In this document: positions 32,811 through 41,878 of the stretch, one piece after another | How positions within the stretch are numbered: position 1 is the first letter of the stretch | How the letters are laid out: every line of letters begins with the position of its first letter | Assembly (NCBI RefSeq): GCF_014904695.1 | Contig: NZ_JACXXN010000032.1 | Span: forward strand, 1-64,000 | Reading direction: 5' to 3' | DNA length: 64,000 nucleotides | From: Nostoc sp. MG11 | GTDB lineage: Bacteria; Cyanobacteriota; Cyanobacteriia; Cyanobacteriales; Nostocaceae | Position numbers and translations under genes: made by a program | Notes under the pieces: model-generated | The model's input: only the letters and a program-made list of their open reading frames with translations | Told to the model about the DNA's origin: nothing | Databases searched by the model: none

Positions 32811-34916
32811 TTACGCCCTAGTCTGACTCTGCTGGACTTGCTGCCACAACTGCTCTATACTTTCTGCTGGTGCAAGGCACTTCAAACCTTGGCAAACTAA
32901 CCCAACGCTCCCCTCTGGTAAATCAGATGTTACGATGAACACAGCCGTTGGTAAGTACTTGGAAATAAGAGAGTTGATTTGCTCTGTTGTGCTGCGAATC
33001 AAGTTAGAGTTACGATACCAATCTAAAGCTGTAAACAAGCTGGGACAAGCTTGAGGAGCACGATTCATCACACTCCTAAAAGCTTTTAAGCCCTGCTCGG
33101 CTAAATCCAAATAATCTAAATTATCGGTGAGTAATGCGAGACGGACAAGGTTAGCGATCGCTATTCCGTTGGCTGATGGTGTAGCATTGTCTGCGTAACT
33201 CCGCTCACGCACAATTAAATCTTGACTAGAATCACTTGATGTGTTATTATAGCCACCTAATTCCACACTCCAGAGAAACTCGTCGAATTCATCTTGGATA
33301 GCGATCGCCTTTTCTAACCACAAAGAGTCCTGATGGCTCAATTGTTTTTCATCTCGTGTCAATGAAACCTGATATAAATCCAGCAATGCTTTGATAAACA
33401 AAGCGTAGTCTTCAGATTGCGCTAAAACTGATGGTTCACCTTGATAGTTGAGTCGATGGAAACGCCCATCTACAAACTGATGGTTCAGGATGAAATTCGC
33501 TGCTTGCGTTGCTAATTCTAGGTATAACGATTGTTTAAATACCCCAGCAGCTCTTGCTAACCCAGAAATCATCAAGCTATTCCAAGCGACAATCATCTTT
33601 GTATCTGTCACCGAGGGAATACGACCTGGCCAATTGTGAGTTTTTGCCTCTTGATTATTGCGTGCAGGCGGAAAAGTCTCCAGTGAATCAGGTACAACAC
33701 CATAACGAGCAGTAAACAGCTTGCTCAGTGCAGTTTCTAGCGTTGCACTCAATTGCCCTTGATGACGCCTTTGCAAAACATTCTGTCCTTCAAAGTTGCC
33801 GTTAGGGGTCACTGTAAACTGCTGTTGTAATTCCGTTAGTTCATCAGGTGTTAACAGTTGTTCTAATTCGCTGTAACTCCAAACGTAAAAAGCTCCTTCC
33901 TCTGGTTCTACTGCGGTGGGGTTAATGAAGCTGTCAGCATCTTGAGCTGCATAGAAGTAACCTTCAGGCGCAGTCATTTCCCGCTTTAGCCATTGCACAG
34001 TACCAGCAACCGCTCGTTCAAAAGCTGGTTCTTGTATTTCTGCACTCCACAAATTTGCGAGATACTCAACAATCTGTCCATTGTCGTAGAGCATCTTTTC
34101 AAAGTGAGGCACAGTCCAAGTAGGGTCAACAGTGTAGCGATGAAAACCACCGCCCACATGGTCATAAATCCCGCCCAGTGCTAAGTCTAACCCTCGCTGG
34201 GTAAAAATATGCTTGCCATCATACCGGGATTTCTGTTCCCACACCGAGCCAGGAAACAAGAACCGAGTTCCCCGCAACACTAATTCCGCACAAGGAATCA
34301 TCGGGAAGCTATTGCCGTCTTGCCTAGGAGTAATTATGCTTGTGCTAGTTTCCCAACCTTGCCAGAGTAATTCATCGTCTTCTAGCTCTTTTGTAGCGCC
34401 GTCTTGCAATACCGCAGACGTGAGCAGCGACTCAATAATTAAGGCTTTGCGTTGCTGTAAGTCCTCTTTTTCTGTATCGTAATAACGGCGAAGCGCTTGC
34501 AACACTTGCAAAAAGCCAGGACGACCATAGCGCGGCTCCAAAGGAAAGTAAGTACCAGCGTAAAACGGCACTAAATCTTCTGGGGAAAGAAAGACATTCA
34601 AAGGCCAACCCCCTTGACCACTCATCATCTGCAAAGCCTGCATATAGATGCTATCGAGGTCAGGTCTTTCTTCCCTGTCTACTTTAATGGGAAGGAAGTT
34701 GGCATTCATGTACTCGGCAATAGCTGGATCGGAAAAAGCCTCGCCTTCCATCACAGTACACCAGTGGCAACTAGAGTAGCCAATGGAGAGAAAAATCGGT
34801 TTATTTTGCCCTCTTGCAGTTGCAAGTGCTTCGTCACACCAAGACCACCAATCAATCGGGTTTTCGGCGTGTTTGCGGAGGTAAAGGCTCTTAGCTTCAG
34901 CAAGGCGATTAGTCAT
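32811..34916 (-). CDS. DUF255 thioredoxin-domain protein (YyaL/SPATA20-like)
   Basis: A 701-residue protein from the ATG at 34916 (a TTG four codons upstream is less likely). The N-terminal thioredoxin-like domain has SIGYSSCHWCTVMEGEAF (residue about 45-62), with the redox motif CHWC, and NFLPIKVDREERPDLD. The rest is a six-hairpin glycosidase-like (alpha/alpha) domain, including GGIYDHVGGGFHRYTVDP and WPGRIPSVTDTKMIVAWNSL. The family is widespread from bacteria to man, and its biochemical function is unresolved. It precedes mobA by 25 bp. Confidence 0.85.
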   Translation of the reverse strand: MTNRLAEAKSLYLRKHAENPIDWWSWCDEALATARGQNKPIFLSIGYSSCHWCTVMEGEAFSDPAIAEYMNANFLPIKVDREERPDLDSIYMQALQMMSGQGGWPLNVFLSPEDLVPFYAGTYFPLEPRYGRPGFLQVLQALRRYYDTEKEDLQQRKALIIESLLTSAVLQDGATKELEDDELLWQGWETSTSIITPRQDGNSFPMIPCAELVLRGTRFLFPGSVWEQKSRYDGKHIFTQRGLDLALGGIYDHVGGGFHRYTVDPTWTVPHFEKMLYDNGQIVEYLANLWSAEIQEPAFERAVAGTVQWLKREMTAPEGYFYAAQDADSFINPTAVEPEEGAFYVWSYSELEQLLTPDELTELQQQFTVTPNGNFEGQNVLQRRHQGQLSATLETALSKLFTARYGVVPDSLETFPPARNNQEAKTHNWPGRIPSVTDTKMIVAWNSLMISGLARAAGVFKQSLYLELATQAANFILNHQFVDGRFHRLNYQGEPSVLAQSEDYALFIKALLDLYQVSLTRDEKQLSHQDSLWLEKAIAIQDEFDEFLWSVELGGYNNTSSDSSQDLIVRERSYADNATPSANGIAIANLVRLALLTDNLDYLDLAEQGLKAFRSVMNRAPQACPSLFTALDWYRNSNLIRSTTEQINSLISKYLPTAVFIVTSDLPEGSVGLVCQGLKCLAPAESIEQLWQQVQQSQTRA

Positions 34917-35101
34917 GATCAAATGCAAAGTAGTTGCCTTCTTTGCTCAGTCTACCTTGTTCCTAGGAGTGTTAGCTTTATGTGCCTGTTATATATAGCC
35001 AATAACCCCCAAGAGTGATTTAACTCTTGAGCAGTAAACTGCCACAGAGGTACAAAATGCTTAAAATTATTACTTAAATCTGTGCAATTTGTAAAATATT
35101 T
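34917..35101. other. Intergenic region, no gene seen
   Basis: About 185 bp between the DUF255 start and the small ORF stop. It is AT-rich, without recognisable structure beyond the likely promoter of the DUF255-mobA pair. Confidence 0.3.
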
Positions 35102-35257
35102 TTACTGGAAAGGGCGCAACAGCAAGCTAACGATAGGTGTTGACACTTCCGGCACAGGTGATGCTGTTTGTGTTTGAATTCTAGTATTTGGGCTAAGTCC
35201 TGCTATCAGGTGGAGTAAGAAGGTGATGATAGCGGCTTGTAGAAATTTTTCCCGCAT
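35102..35257 (-). CDS. Small 51-residue hydrophobic/secreted protein
   Basis: An ATG at 35257 with an AGGAGACG ribosome site 4-5 nt upstream opens a 51-residue frame. MREKFLQAAIITFLLHLIAG is a signal peptide or single membrane anchor. The remaining 30 residues are Thr/Pro/Ser-rich (SPNTRIQTQTASPVPEVST) and end in LLLRPFQ. The clear ribosome site and signal-like start favour a real gene. It is not part of a larger frame, and I know no family for it. Confidence 0.5.
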   Translation of the reverse strand: MREKFLQAAIITFLLHLIAGLSPNTRIQTQTASPVPEVSTPIVSLLLRPFQ

Positions 35258-35796
35258 GGCACGTCTCCTCTAAAGGGATAGCATTTCAAATGCAACTGGT
35301 TATTCTAAATACACCTCGTGATGTTGATTTATCGAAATTCTACAAAAATAATCGGATAATTGCTTAGGAAAATACCGAAAAAATGTTGAAAATATTACAA
35401 ATATTTGGCAGAATTTCACCAGCAATTTGTATTCAGTTATCGGTTTAGTAACCACATTGCTAAAGTTGTGCAGCAAACGCCGAGATGTGAGATTACTGAC
35501 ATTGGAGGTTTTTTTGATTTGCTCCTCTGCAAATGTGGATATTCTTTGTAGACTGCTTTCGTGGCTGAAAAGTGCCCTTAAAAATTAAACAAGATGGGGG
35601 ACTGAGAGAGCTTGTAAGGTTGAGCATTGAATGCTCACCTTACTATGGTCTATTCTTATGGAACCTACTGTAAGCGATCGTCCTTGACCAATTTCTACAG
35701 TAAGTCCATGATTGTATCTGTCCAAAAACCGGAGAAATGCACTCCAGTTTAAGGCTGTCATCGATAAAATGTACTTAATATAGCTACGTTATTTCC
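35258..35796. other. Upstream region of clpP, no gene seen
   Basis: This 539-bp region contains no plausible frame. It has AT-rich tracts at 35280-35420 and should hold the clpP promoter. No clear -35/-10 pair was seen. Confidence 0.3.
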
Positions 35797-36408
35797 ATGA
35801 TTCCTATCGTTATTGAACAATCGGGTCGAGGTGAACGCGCCTTCGATATCTACTCACGGCTGTTGCGTGAGCGCATCATCTTTTTAGGACAACAAGTTGA
35901 TAACAATATCGCTAACTTGATTGTTGCCCAACTGCTGTATTTGGATGCTGAAGACCCGGAGAAAGATATTTACATGTACATCAATTCTCCCGGTGGTTCA
36001 GTGACGGCTGGTATGGGCATTTTTGACACGATGAAGCACATCCGCCCTGAAGTTTGTACCATTTGCACCGGATTAGCGGCGAGTATGGGCGCTTTTCTCC
36101 TCAGTGCTGGTGCTAAGGGTAAGCGGATGAGTCTACCTCATTCGCGGATTATGATTCATCAGCCTTTAGGTGGTGCTCAAGGACAAGCGACTGATATTGA
36201 AATTCAGGCGCGGGAAATTCTTTACCACAAGCGGCGACTAAACGACTATTTAGCAGAACACACTGGTCAACCAATTGAGCGTATTGCTGAAGATACTGAA
36301 CGTGACTTCTTCATGTCGCCAGAGGAAGCCAAGGAATATGGCTTAATTGACCAAGTGATTGACCGTCACGCTGCTGGTAGCCGCCCAGCAGTCGCAGTTG
36401 TCAGCTAA
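35797..36408 (+). CDS. clpP: ATP-dependent Clp protease proteolytic subunit
   Basis: A 203-residue ClpP. The catalytic Ser lies in [11 protein letters not shown] (about 100), the catalytic His in [11 protein letters not shown] (about 125) and the Asp in the [17 protein letters not shown] region (about 174). The handle helix and IGR-like loop are normal. It degrades substrates delivered by ClpC/ClpX. Cyanobacteria carry several clpP paralogues, and which one this is cannot be decided here. No clpX follows: a terminator and a gene fragment in opposite orientation come next. Confidence 0.93.
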   Translation: MIPIVIEQSGRGERAFDIYSRLLRERIIFLGQQVDNNIANLIVAQLLYLDAEDPEKDIYMYINSPGGSVTAGMGIFDTMKHIRPEVCTICTGLAASMGAFLLSAGAKGKRMSLPHSRIMIHQPLGGAQGQATDIEIQAREILYHKRRLNDYLAEHTGQPIERIAEDTERDFFMSPEEAKEYGLIDQVIDRHAAGSRPAVAVVS

Positions 36409-36464
36409 TAGTCAATAGTCAGTAGTCAGTAGTTCATTCCCCCTGGACTCCTGACTATTGACTA
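36409..36464 (+). terminator. Terminator/hairpin after clpP
   Basis: Perfect arms TAGTCAATAGTCAG (36409-36422) and CTGACTATTGACTA (36451-36464) enclose a 28-nt loop with repeated AGTAGTC. It lies between convergent genes and may serve both. There is no long T tract, so termination is inferred. Confidence 0.5.
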
Positions 36465-36465
36465 A

Positions 36466-36676
36466 TTACAACCCTGCTACTTGGTCTGGCTGAGATTCCA
36501 AGTATTTCAGGAAATCTAGCAATTCTGCTTCTGTTAGCCAAATGCGCGATCGCTTACTGTTATAAGTTTCAGTAAAATATTTCTGTCCCCACTCTACTTT
36601 CAAGCCTAAGCGCTGCATAACGCTGAAGTTCGACATCAATTTGAGCAAGTACTTCAGAGAAATTCACAGGTTCCAT
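36466..36676 (-). pseudogene. Frameshifted fragment of the neighbouring gene's C-terminal domain
   Basis: From an ATG at 36676 the frame reads MEPVNFSEVLAQIDVELQR, then shifts. The following LGLKVEWGQKYFTETYN...FLKYLESQPDQVAGL is in another frame. Both parts match the C-terminus of the 302-residue protein just upstream (AEPVDLSDVIAKTDVELQR, then LGWTPEQGREHL...FLKYLQSQPDPIAGF). Removing ten bases (TTATGCAGCG, about 36614-36623), which look like a slipped copy of CTTCAGCG, restores one continuous frame. It is therefore a partial gene duplication inactivated by a 10-bp insertion, or a sequencing error. Confidence 0.75.
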
Positions 36677-36728
36677 AGCTTGGTTAGTGTTTCAATAGTC
36701 AACGTCTTTTGTCATTAACCTTCACCAA

Positions 36729-36838
36729 TGACAAAGCGTAAAGTCTGAGCGGTTCGCGCAGCGTCTGTCTGCGACACGCTGCGCGAACGTAAAAAGGCTT
36801 CCTCCGCTCAGAATTTTGTAAGAAAGGACAAAAGACAA
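36729..36838. repeat. Interspersed hairpin repeat, copy B
   Basis: Outer arms AAAGTCTGAGCGG and CCGCTCAGAATTTT enclose a strong inner hairpin, GTTCGCGCAGCGT (36752-36764) with ACGCTGCGCGAAC (36776-36788). The flanks GACAAAGCG and GGACAAAAGA match copy A at 30087-30188. Confidence 0.65.
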
Positions 36839-36839
36839 A

Positions 36840-37748
36840 TTAAAATCCCGCTATCGGGTCAGGCTGAGATTGGAGGTATTTGAGGAATCCATGCAGTTCC
36901 TCTTCAGTCAGCAAAGTGCGTCCTCGCTTACCATAGGTTTTAATTAAATGCTCTCGTCCTTGTTCTGGTGTCCACCCCAAACGCTGAAGTTCGACATCTG
37001 TTTTAGCAATTACATCAGACAAATCCACGGGTTCAGCCTTCTTTTTTTTCCTACCTGTCCCCGTTTGGGGAACTACATCCTCTGGAGGGCTATAACTGCG
37101 CGGCGTAAATGGTGTGACATTACTAGCAGAAGTACTTAGCAAGGATTGAATTTCCAGTTGATTACCAGAGATCATTTCCAAGTTTTCGACTGGGGTATCG
37201 AATTGGGATTCTCGGTTAGCAGTCACAGAAAACTGTTGGTCTAATTCCTGGCTATAGGTATCGCTTTTAGCTGCGCTTCGCGTGTCAGGTGTCAGTTGCA
37301 CCACAGGAGAAACTGCTGGCGCGTCTAAGCTATCTGTTGCTATTGCAGTTGATTTAATTTTCTGTCCGCTAGAGGATGGTATAGATATTTCTTTGTCACT
37401 ACTCACTGGCCAAGGACTACTGGCAAAATCCCCATCTTTTGCAGCAAAGGAGTAGACATCATTCAATTCGCGTTTTGTGCTTGGGGAAGGGTTAAGTTGC
37501 GCCTGCGAGATTGGATTTAAGGAAGTTACTGATTCCTGTGGCGCATTCTTGATACCTAAAACTGTTAGCGCTCTGGTTATGGCTTGGTCTTCTGCTGCTT
37601 CTACTGTTTCTGCCGCTGCCATACCAGTAGCGCGGGTTACACCTTCAATTTGTACACTTGCCCGGACAATATATTTTCCTTGAAAAATTTGCACTAATTC
37701 AGAAATAAGACTGCCGTTGGGATACAAGCTCTGGAATTGAGCCAACAT
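36840..37748 (-). CDS. Hypothetical cyanobacterial protein with C-terminal repeat-family domain
   Basis: A 302-residue protein that I do not recognise by function. The N-terminal 75 residues (VQIFQGKYIVRASVQIEGVT...AETVEAAEDQAITRALTVLG) form an alpha/beta domain that resembles the Rad52/double-stranded-RNA-binding fold in its ending, with an Ala-rich helix. Residues about 80-235 are Ser/Pro-rich and disordered, with KKKKAEP near 236. The C-terminal 60 residues (VDLSDVIAKTDVELQRLGW and the TLLTEEELHGFLKYLQ stretch) form a separate helical domain that is duplicated in the pseudogene next door. Possibly nucleic-acid binding; this is inference. Confidence 0.7.
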   Translation of the reverse strand: MLAQFQSLYPNGSLISELVQIFQGKYIVRASVQIEGVTRATGMAAAETVEAAEDQAITRALTVLGIKNAPQESVTSLNPISQAQLNPSPSTKRELNDVYSFAAKDGDFASSPWPVSSDKEISIPSSSGQKIKSTAIATDSLDAPAVSPVVQLTPDTRSAAKSDTYSQELDQQFSVTANRESQFDTPVENLEMISGNQLEIQSLLSTSASNVTPFTPRSYSPPEDVVPQTGTGRKKKKAEPVDLSDVIAKTDVELQRLGWTPEQGREHLIKTYGKRGRTLLTEEELHGFLKYLQSQPDPIAGF

Positions 37749-38369
37749 AATACTGCCACCAATCTAACTCTGTTTAATTACGGGGTTGATGCTATCTGTG
37801 TGCCTTAGCTAGGTATCACTGCTTTGTGACATCCTCTCAAACCCAAATTTTAAACGAAGCTTTGCTTTATTTAAAACTCTGGTAAGAGATGACTAACTTT
37901 ATTCTAAGTGGATACTTAGAAGCTTTTTAATACATCCACTAACTACCTTGTGGATATAAAAGGATTTAGCAAAAAGCTTTTAGCTTTTTTTGTGTCGCCA
38001 GTTTCCTTGCAGGTGATGAGCATTAGCTCATCAAGGTGCTATTCGTGTCTTGTCCTGTGTCCCAATTGTAGCAGTAGCTCTTTTTTAAAGAAATTTTTAG
38101 CTAGTGCTGACATACCTGGGTAGTCTTGCTGATAATGCTATACTAATTACCCAACTCGCTATCCAGAACTATTTTCTGGAAGTGCGCTCTAAATCGACAA
38201 TAATGAAGATAAGGTTCGCCCTCACTGCTTATTGGACTGCTTACCTAATTGTTACCGATTCTACGTATGGGAAAATTGGGTTTACCGGCAGTTTCTCCTA
38301 GTTAAACATCAGAGTCTAATGGCGTAAGATTACCTTCAGTCTAGACAATCAAACACCTGTGGTTTCCAC

Positions 38370-38410
38370 GCCACTTGCTCCACTTGGGGAGACCCCAAGA
38401 CCGCAGTGGC
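38370..38410. repeat. Nested hairpin repeat
   Basis: Outer arms GCCACT/AGTGGC (38370-38375, 38405-38410) and inner arms CTTGGGG/CCCCAAG (38383-38389, 38393-38399) with an AGA loop. The sequence type (CCACTTGCTCCACTTGGGG) is a common Nostoc interspersed repeat. Confidence 0.65.
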
Positions 38411-38519
38411 TCCCCTGCATAACGCTTTTGGAAAGCATGGATTCTCTAAACCCAGCTTCTCAAAAAACCGTTGCATAATTACCTAGTAGGGCGAAATTTT
38501 AATCAGGCGTACTTTCTAA

Positions 38520-38740
38520 GTTTGGTTAGATGGGGGGACTTAAACGCAGGCGAACTCTGAGAGCGTCGTGCAGTGAGAAGTCCAAGGGTCGGCTTCCTTC
38601 TCTTGGAACTTCGGGAGCCTTGCCGCAGGGCAATTCGTTTCCAGTTAGTGTCTGTAAGCCGTGAGGGCATACAGGAAAGAACCAGATGAAACAACGGATA
38701 CTTTGCAAAGGCGGAGGGAAACCCCCGCATGCAAGTTTTA
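38520..38740 (+). ncRNA. Candidate structured RNA / leader upstream of RNase R-type gene
   Basis: Several hairpins are packed in about 220 nt: TTGCC-GCAG-GGCAA (38620-38633), CTGTA.GCC-GTGA-GGC.TACAG (38652-38674), the palindrome CTTTGCAAAG (38701-38710) and GCGG.GGG-AAA-CCCCCGC (38711-38728). GC content is higher than in the flanks. It ends about 40 nt before the RNase start codon. I do not recognise it as a known RNA family; it may be a mobile repeat, an intron relic or an autoregulatory leader. Confidence 0.4.
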
Positions 38741-38778
38741 TCAAAAAATGATGTTTTGACCAAAGGTCGGTTCACTGC

Positions 38779-41133
38779 ATGGAATTTTCAATCGCTACAC
38801 TCCTTGCCAATTTCACCGATGATAAATTGGTAGCTCGTAAAGTTTTAGAAAAGAAACTTGGTTGCGAGGATGAAGACAGTTTACAAAAACTTCACATTGC
38901 CTTGGATGTTCTGGAAAAAATCGGTATTTTAGTAAAAGAACGAGGCAAGTACCGCCGTGTTACAGAAGAAGGAATAATTGAAGCAAAACTTCGTTGTTCG
39001 AGTAAAGGCTTTTGCTTCGCTATTCAAGATGTGGAAGGAGCCGAAGATATTTACATCCGCGAAAGTCATTTGAGTAATGCTTGGAATGGCGATCGCGTTT
39101 TGGTAAGAGTTCTCAAAGAAGGTAGTCGCCGCCGCTCTCCCGAAGGAGAAGTCAAGCTAATTTTAGAACGCTCCAACCACACTTTACTAGCACGGATCAA
39201 GCAGGTAGAAAGCGGTTTCCGGGCTGTACCCTTAGATGATCGACTGTTGTTTGAACTCAAAATCCAGGCCAATGGTGCGAAATTAGAAGAAGCGATCGAC
39301 CACCTTGCTCACGTAGAAGTCCTGCGTTACCCATTGGCACAATATCCCCCATTGGGCCGGGTAGTCCAAATCCTCGGCAGCGATGCTGAAGCCGCTGCTG
39401 ATATAGATTTAGTAACATGTAAACATGACCTTTCCCGTAATTTCCCGGATAATGTGCTCGAAGCAGCAGCAAAGTTACCCAAAAGATTGCTAAAAGCAGA
39501 CCTGAAAAATCGTCTGGATTTACGTAATTTGTTTACCCTAACCATCGCAGGGGTGAATGGTGACTCTAAGGTTATGGAAAATGCTTTCAGCTTGGAAAGA
39601 ACCTCATCCGGAAATTGGCTTTTGGGCGTTCATACCAGTGATGTTTCCCACTATGTTCAACCCGACGAACCCCTAGATAGAGAAGCATTTAAGCGAGGAA
39701 AGTCAGTTTATCTGGGAGAGTTAATGCTGCCAATGCTGCCAGACACCGTAGCAGAACGCTGTTCTTTAGTACCTGGAAGCGATCGCCTAACCATCTCTTT
39801 TTTAATTACCATTGACCCACTATCAGGACAAGTAGTGGAGTGGGAAATTCAATCCAGCGTCATTAAAGTAGACACAGCATTAACTACAGAACAAGCTCAA
39901 GCAATTCTAGCGGGTCAACCTAAAGAGAAATCCGCAGAGGTGATCGAGACACTGCAAGACCTGCAAACTTTGCAAAAAGCAGTAAAACAGTCACGGTTAG
40001 CTCGTGGGAGCCTACAGTTAAATCTTCCACCCAGCCAAAATCCCTACTATGATGAGGGAATTCTGGGAGCCGTGGTAGTGAATGATTTACCTGTGCGATC
40101 ACTATTAACGGAGTTCGTACTACTAGTTAATCAACTAGTAGCAAACCACTTAAGCGCCCTAGGTATTCCCGCTATCTGGCGAGTCCAAGGCTCACCGGAT
40201 ACCGAAGATGTCCAAGAAATGCTGAAATTGGCAATCAATTTAGGCGTGGAACTGTCACTAGATCCAGAAGTAGATATCCAACCCCTCGATTATCAACAGT
40301 TGACCAGAGCTTTTGCAGAATCTCCTTCTGAGCAAGTTCTAACTTACTTGTTGCAAGACACACTCAAGCCAGCTGTGTATACCACCACCAAAGGATCTCA
40401 CTTTGGTCTGGCGCTACCGCAATATACCCACTTTAGCGCACCCTTACGGCGTTACCCAGATTTGCTGATGCAGAGAGTGTTTTATTCGCTACTTGAACAT
40501 GGGCGCGATCGCCGTAATACCCGTGTCAAAGAACGTGTGAATCTTCGCCACTCCTCTTGTCATCAGGAAATCAACTGGAACGTTTTACCCCCAGAATTGC
40601 AACAAGAACTTCAAAGCGATTTGACTAGGGTAATTGTCCAAATCAACGACCGGGAAAAAGAAGTCCAAGAAGCCGAAGCTGATTTAGCAGGACTGCAAAA
40701 AGCCCAACTGATGAAACAGCGCATCGGTCAAGTCTTTCAAGGCGTGATTACTGGTGTTCAATCCTACGGTTTCTTTGTAGAAATTGAAGTACCAGCAACA
40801 GAAATTGAGTCCAGCGGTAATCCTGGTGTGCCTTTGAGGGTTGAAGGACTAGTACACGTCAGTTCACTTAAAGACGATTGGTATGAATATCGTGCCAGAC
40901 AACAAGCACTGTTTGGTCGCAAAAATCGCGCTTCCTATAGATTAGGCGATCGCGTTGCTGTACAAGTTAAAAGTGTCGATTATTACCGTCAGCAAATTGA
41001 TTTGGTAACTGTCGGTAGCGATGGTGTAGCTAAAGGTTCATCTCTAGGTGGTTCCAATGATGATCCTTCAGATCTCTACTTACCCAATGACATTGAATCT
41101 GATGACATAGACCCTTATGGTGAGGATGAGTAA
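38779..41133 (+). CDS. RNase II/R-family exoribonuclease
   Basis: A 784-residue 3'-5' exoribonuclease. An N-terminal winged-helix/cold-shock region (1-200) is followed by the RNB catalytic domain (about 230-560). HTSDVSHYVQPDEPLDREA and SVYLGELMLPMLPDTVAERC belong to the active site, and FSAPLRRYPDLLMQRVF closes the domain. A C-terminal S1 domain (GQVFQGVITGVQSYGFFVEI, about 650-740) precedes an acidic tail. The length and S1 domain fit the RNase R/RNase II group in cyanobacteria. It degrades structured RNA. It is followed 17 bp later by ubiX, so both may share a transcript. Confidence 0.88.
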   Translation: MEFSIATLLANFTDDKLVARKVLEKKLGCEDEDSLQKLHIALDVLEKIGILVKERGKYRRVTEEGIIEAKLRCSSKGFCFAIQDVEGAEDIYIRESHLSNAWNGDRVLVRVLKEGSRRRSPEGEVKLILERSNHTLLARIKQVESGFRAVPLDDRLLFELKIQANGAKLEEAIDHLAHVEVLRYPLAQYPPLGRVVQILGSDAEAAADIDLVTCKHDLSRNFPDNVLEAAAKLPKRLLKADLKNRLDLRNLFTLTIAGVNGDSKVMENAFSLERTSSGNWLLGVHTSDVSHYVQPDEPLDREAFKRGKSVYLGELMLPMLPDTVAERCSLVPGSDRLTISFLITIDPLSGQVVEWEIQSSVIKVDTALTTEQAQAILAGQPKEKSAEVIETLQDLQTLQKAVKQSRLARGSLQLNLPPSQNPYYDEGILGAVVVNDLPVRSLLTEFVLLVNQLVANHLSALGIPAIWRVQGSPDTEDVQEMLKLAINLGVELSLDPEVDIQPLDYQQLTRAFAESPSEQVLTYLLQDTLKPAVYTTTKGSHFGLALPQYTHFSAPLRRYPDLLMQRVFYSLLEHGRDRRNTRVKERVNLRHSSCHQEINWNVLPPELQQELQSDLTRVIVQINDREKEVQEAEADLAGLQKAQLMKQRIGQVFQGVITGVQSYGFFVEIEVPATEIESSGNPGVPLRVEGLVHVSSLKDDWYEYRARQQALFGRKNRASYRLGDRVAVQVKSVDYYRQQIDLVTVGSDGVAKGSSLGGSNDDPSDLYLPNDIESDDIDPYGEDE

Positions 41134-41150
41134 AATCAACTAATACATTC

Positions 41151-41771
41151 GTGTTAAATAACACTAAACCGCTAATTTTAGGTGTATCAGGCGCATCTGG
41201 TCTGATTTACGCTGTTCGTGCTATCAAGTTTCTATTAGAAGCGGAGTACAGGATTGAACTAGTTGCTTCTAAATCAACTTACATGGTTTGGCAATCGGAG
41301 CAGGATATCCGTATGCCACCAGAACCCACTGCACAAGAGCAATTTTGGCGAGAGCAAGCCGGAGTTGCACTTTTAGGTAAACTACGCTGTCATCCTTGGA
41401 GTGATGTCGGAGCTAATATCGCTAGTGGTTCTTTTTCCACTCTAGGGATGATTGTCATGCCATGTAGTATGAGTACAGTGGCAAAGCTAGCAGTTGGCTT
41501 AAGTTCCGACTTACTCGAACGGGCCGCAGATGTCCAACTCAAAGAAGGACGAAAGCTAGTCATCGTCCCCCGTGAAACTCCTTTTAGCCTGATTCATCTG
41601 CGTAACTTAACAACTTTGGCAGAAGCCGGAGTCAGAGTTGTCCCTGCTATTCCCGCTTGGTATCACAATCCCCAAACCATTGAGGATTTAGTTGATTTTG
41701 TAGTCGCCCGTGCTTTAGATCAACTCGATATTGACTGTATCCCAATTCAGCGGTGGCAAGGTCGTCGTTAA
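41151..41771 (+). CDS. ubiX: Flavin prenyltransferase UbiX
   Basis: A 206-residue flavoprotein of the UbiX/Pad1 family. It makes prenylated FMN for UbiD-type decarboxylases. The flavin-binding GVSGASGLIYAVRAIKFL (about 11-28), SDVGANIASGSFSTLGMIVMPC and RKLVIVPRETPFSLIHLRNL are all typical. The start is GTG at 41151, 17 bp after the RNase stop, without a strong ribosome site. The pathway is probably plastoquinone or other quinone synthesis. Confidence 0.9.
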   Translation: MLNNTKPLILGVSGASGLIYAVRAIKFLLEAEYRIELVASKSTYMVWQSEQDIRMPPEPTAQEQFWREQAGVALLGKLRCHPWSDVGANIASGSFSTLGMIVMPCSMSTVAKLAVGLSSDLLERAADVQLKEGRKLVIVPRETPFSLIHLRNLTTLAEAGVRVVPAIPAWYHNPQTIEDLVDFVVARALDQLDIDCIPIQRWQGRR

Positions 41772-41878
41772 AGTATGAAGTATGTAGTGTGAAGGATGAA
41801 GTATGAAGTAGAAAATTTCAGTATTCAGCCTTTAGCCTTCATTACTTTATTCTTTATCCTTTATCCTTTCCTAATCCT

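Larger units (their letters stand above)
37749..38778. other. 1-kb intergenic/leader region with many hairpins
   Basis: No convincing gene lies here; frames at 38104-38301 (plus) and 38503-38775 (minus) lack ribosome sites and homology. The region is rich in inverted repeats: GATGAGCATTAGCTCATC near 38016, the nested hairpin at 38370-38410, and the structured block at 38520-38740. The last is probably the leader of the RNase gene. Confidence 0.5.

Noticed and set aside
38104-38301. Plus-strand frame of 65 codons
   Set aside because: GTG start without ribosome site in a repeat-rich intergenic region; no recognisable features.
38503-38775. Minus-strand frame of 90 codons
   Set aside because: It crosses several RNA-like hairpins, has no ribosome site and shows no domain; the structure explains the open frame better.
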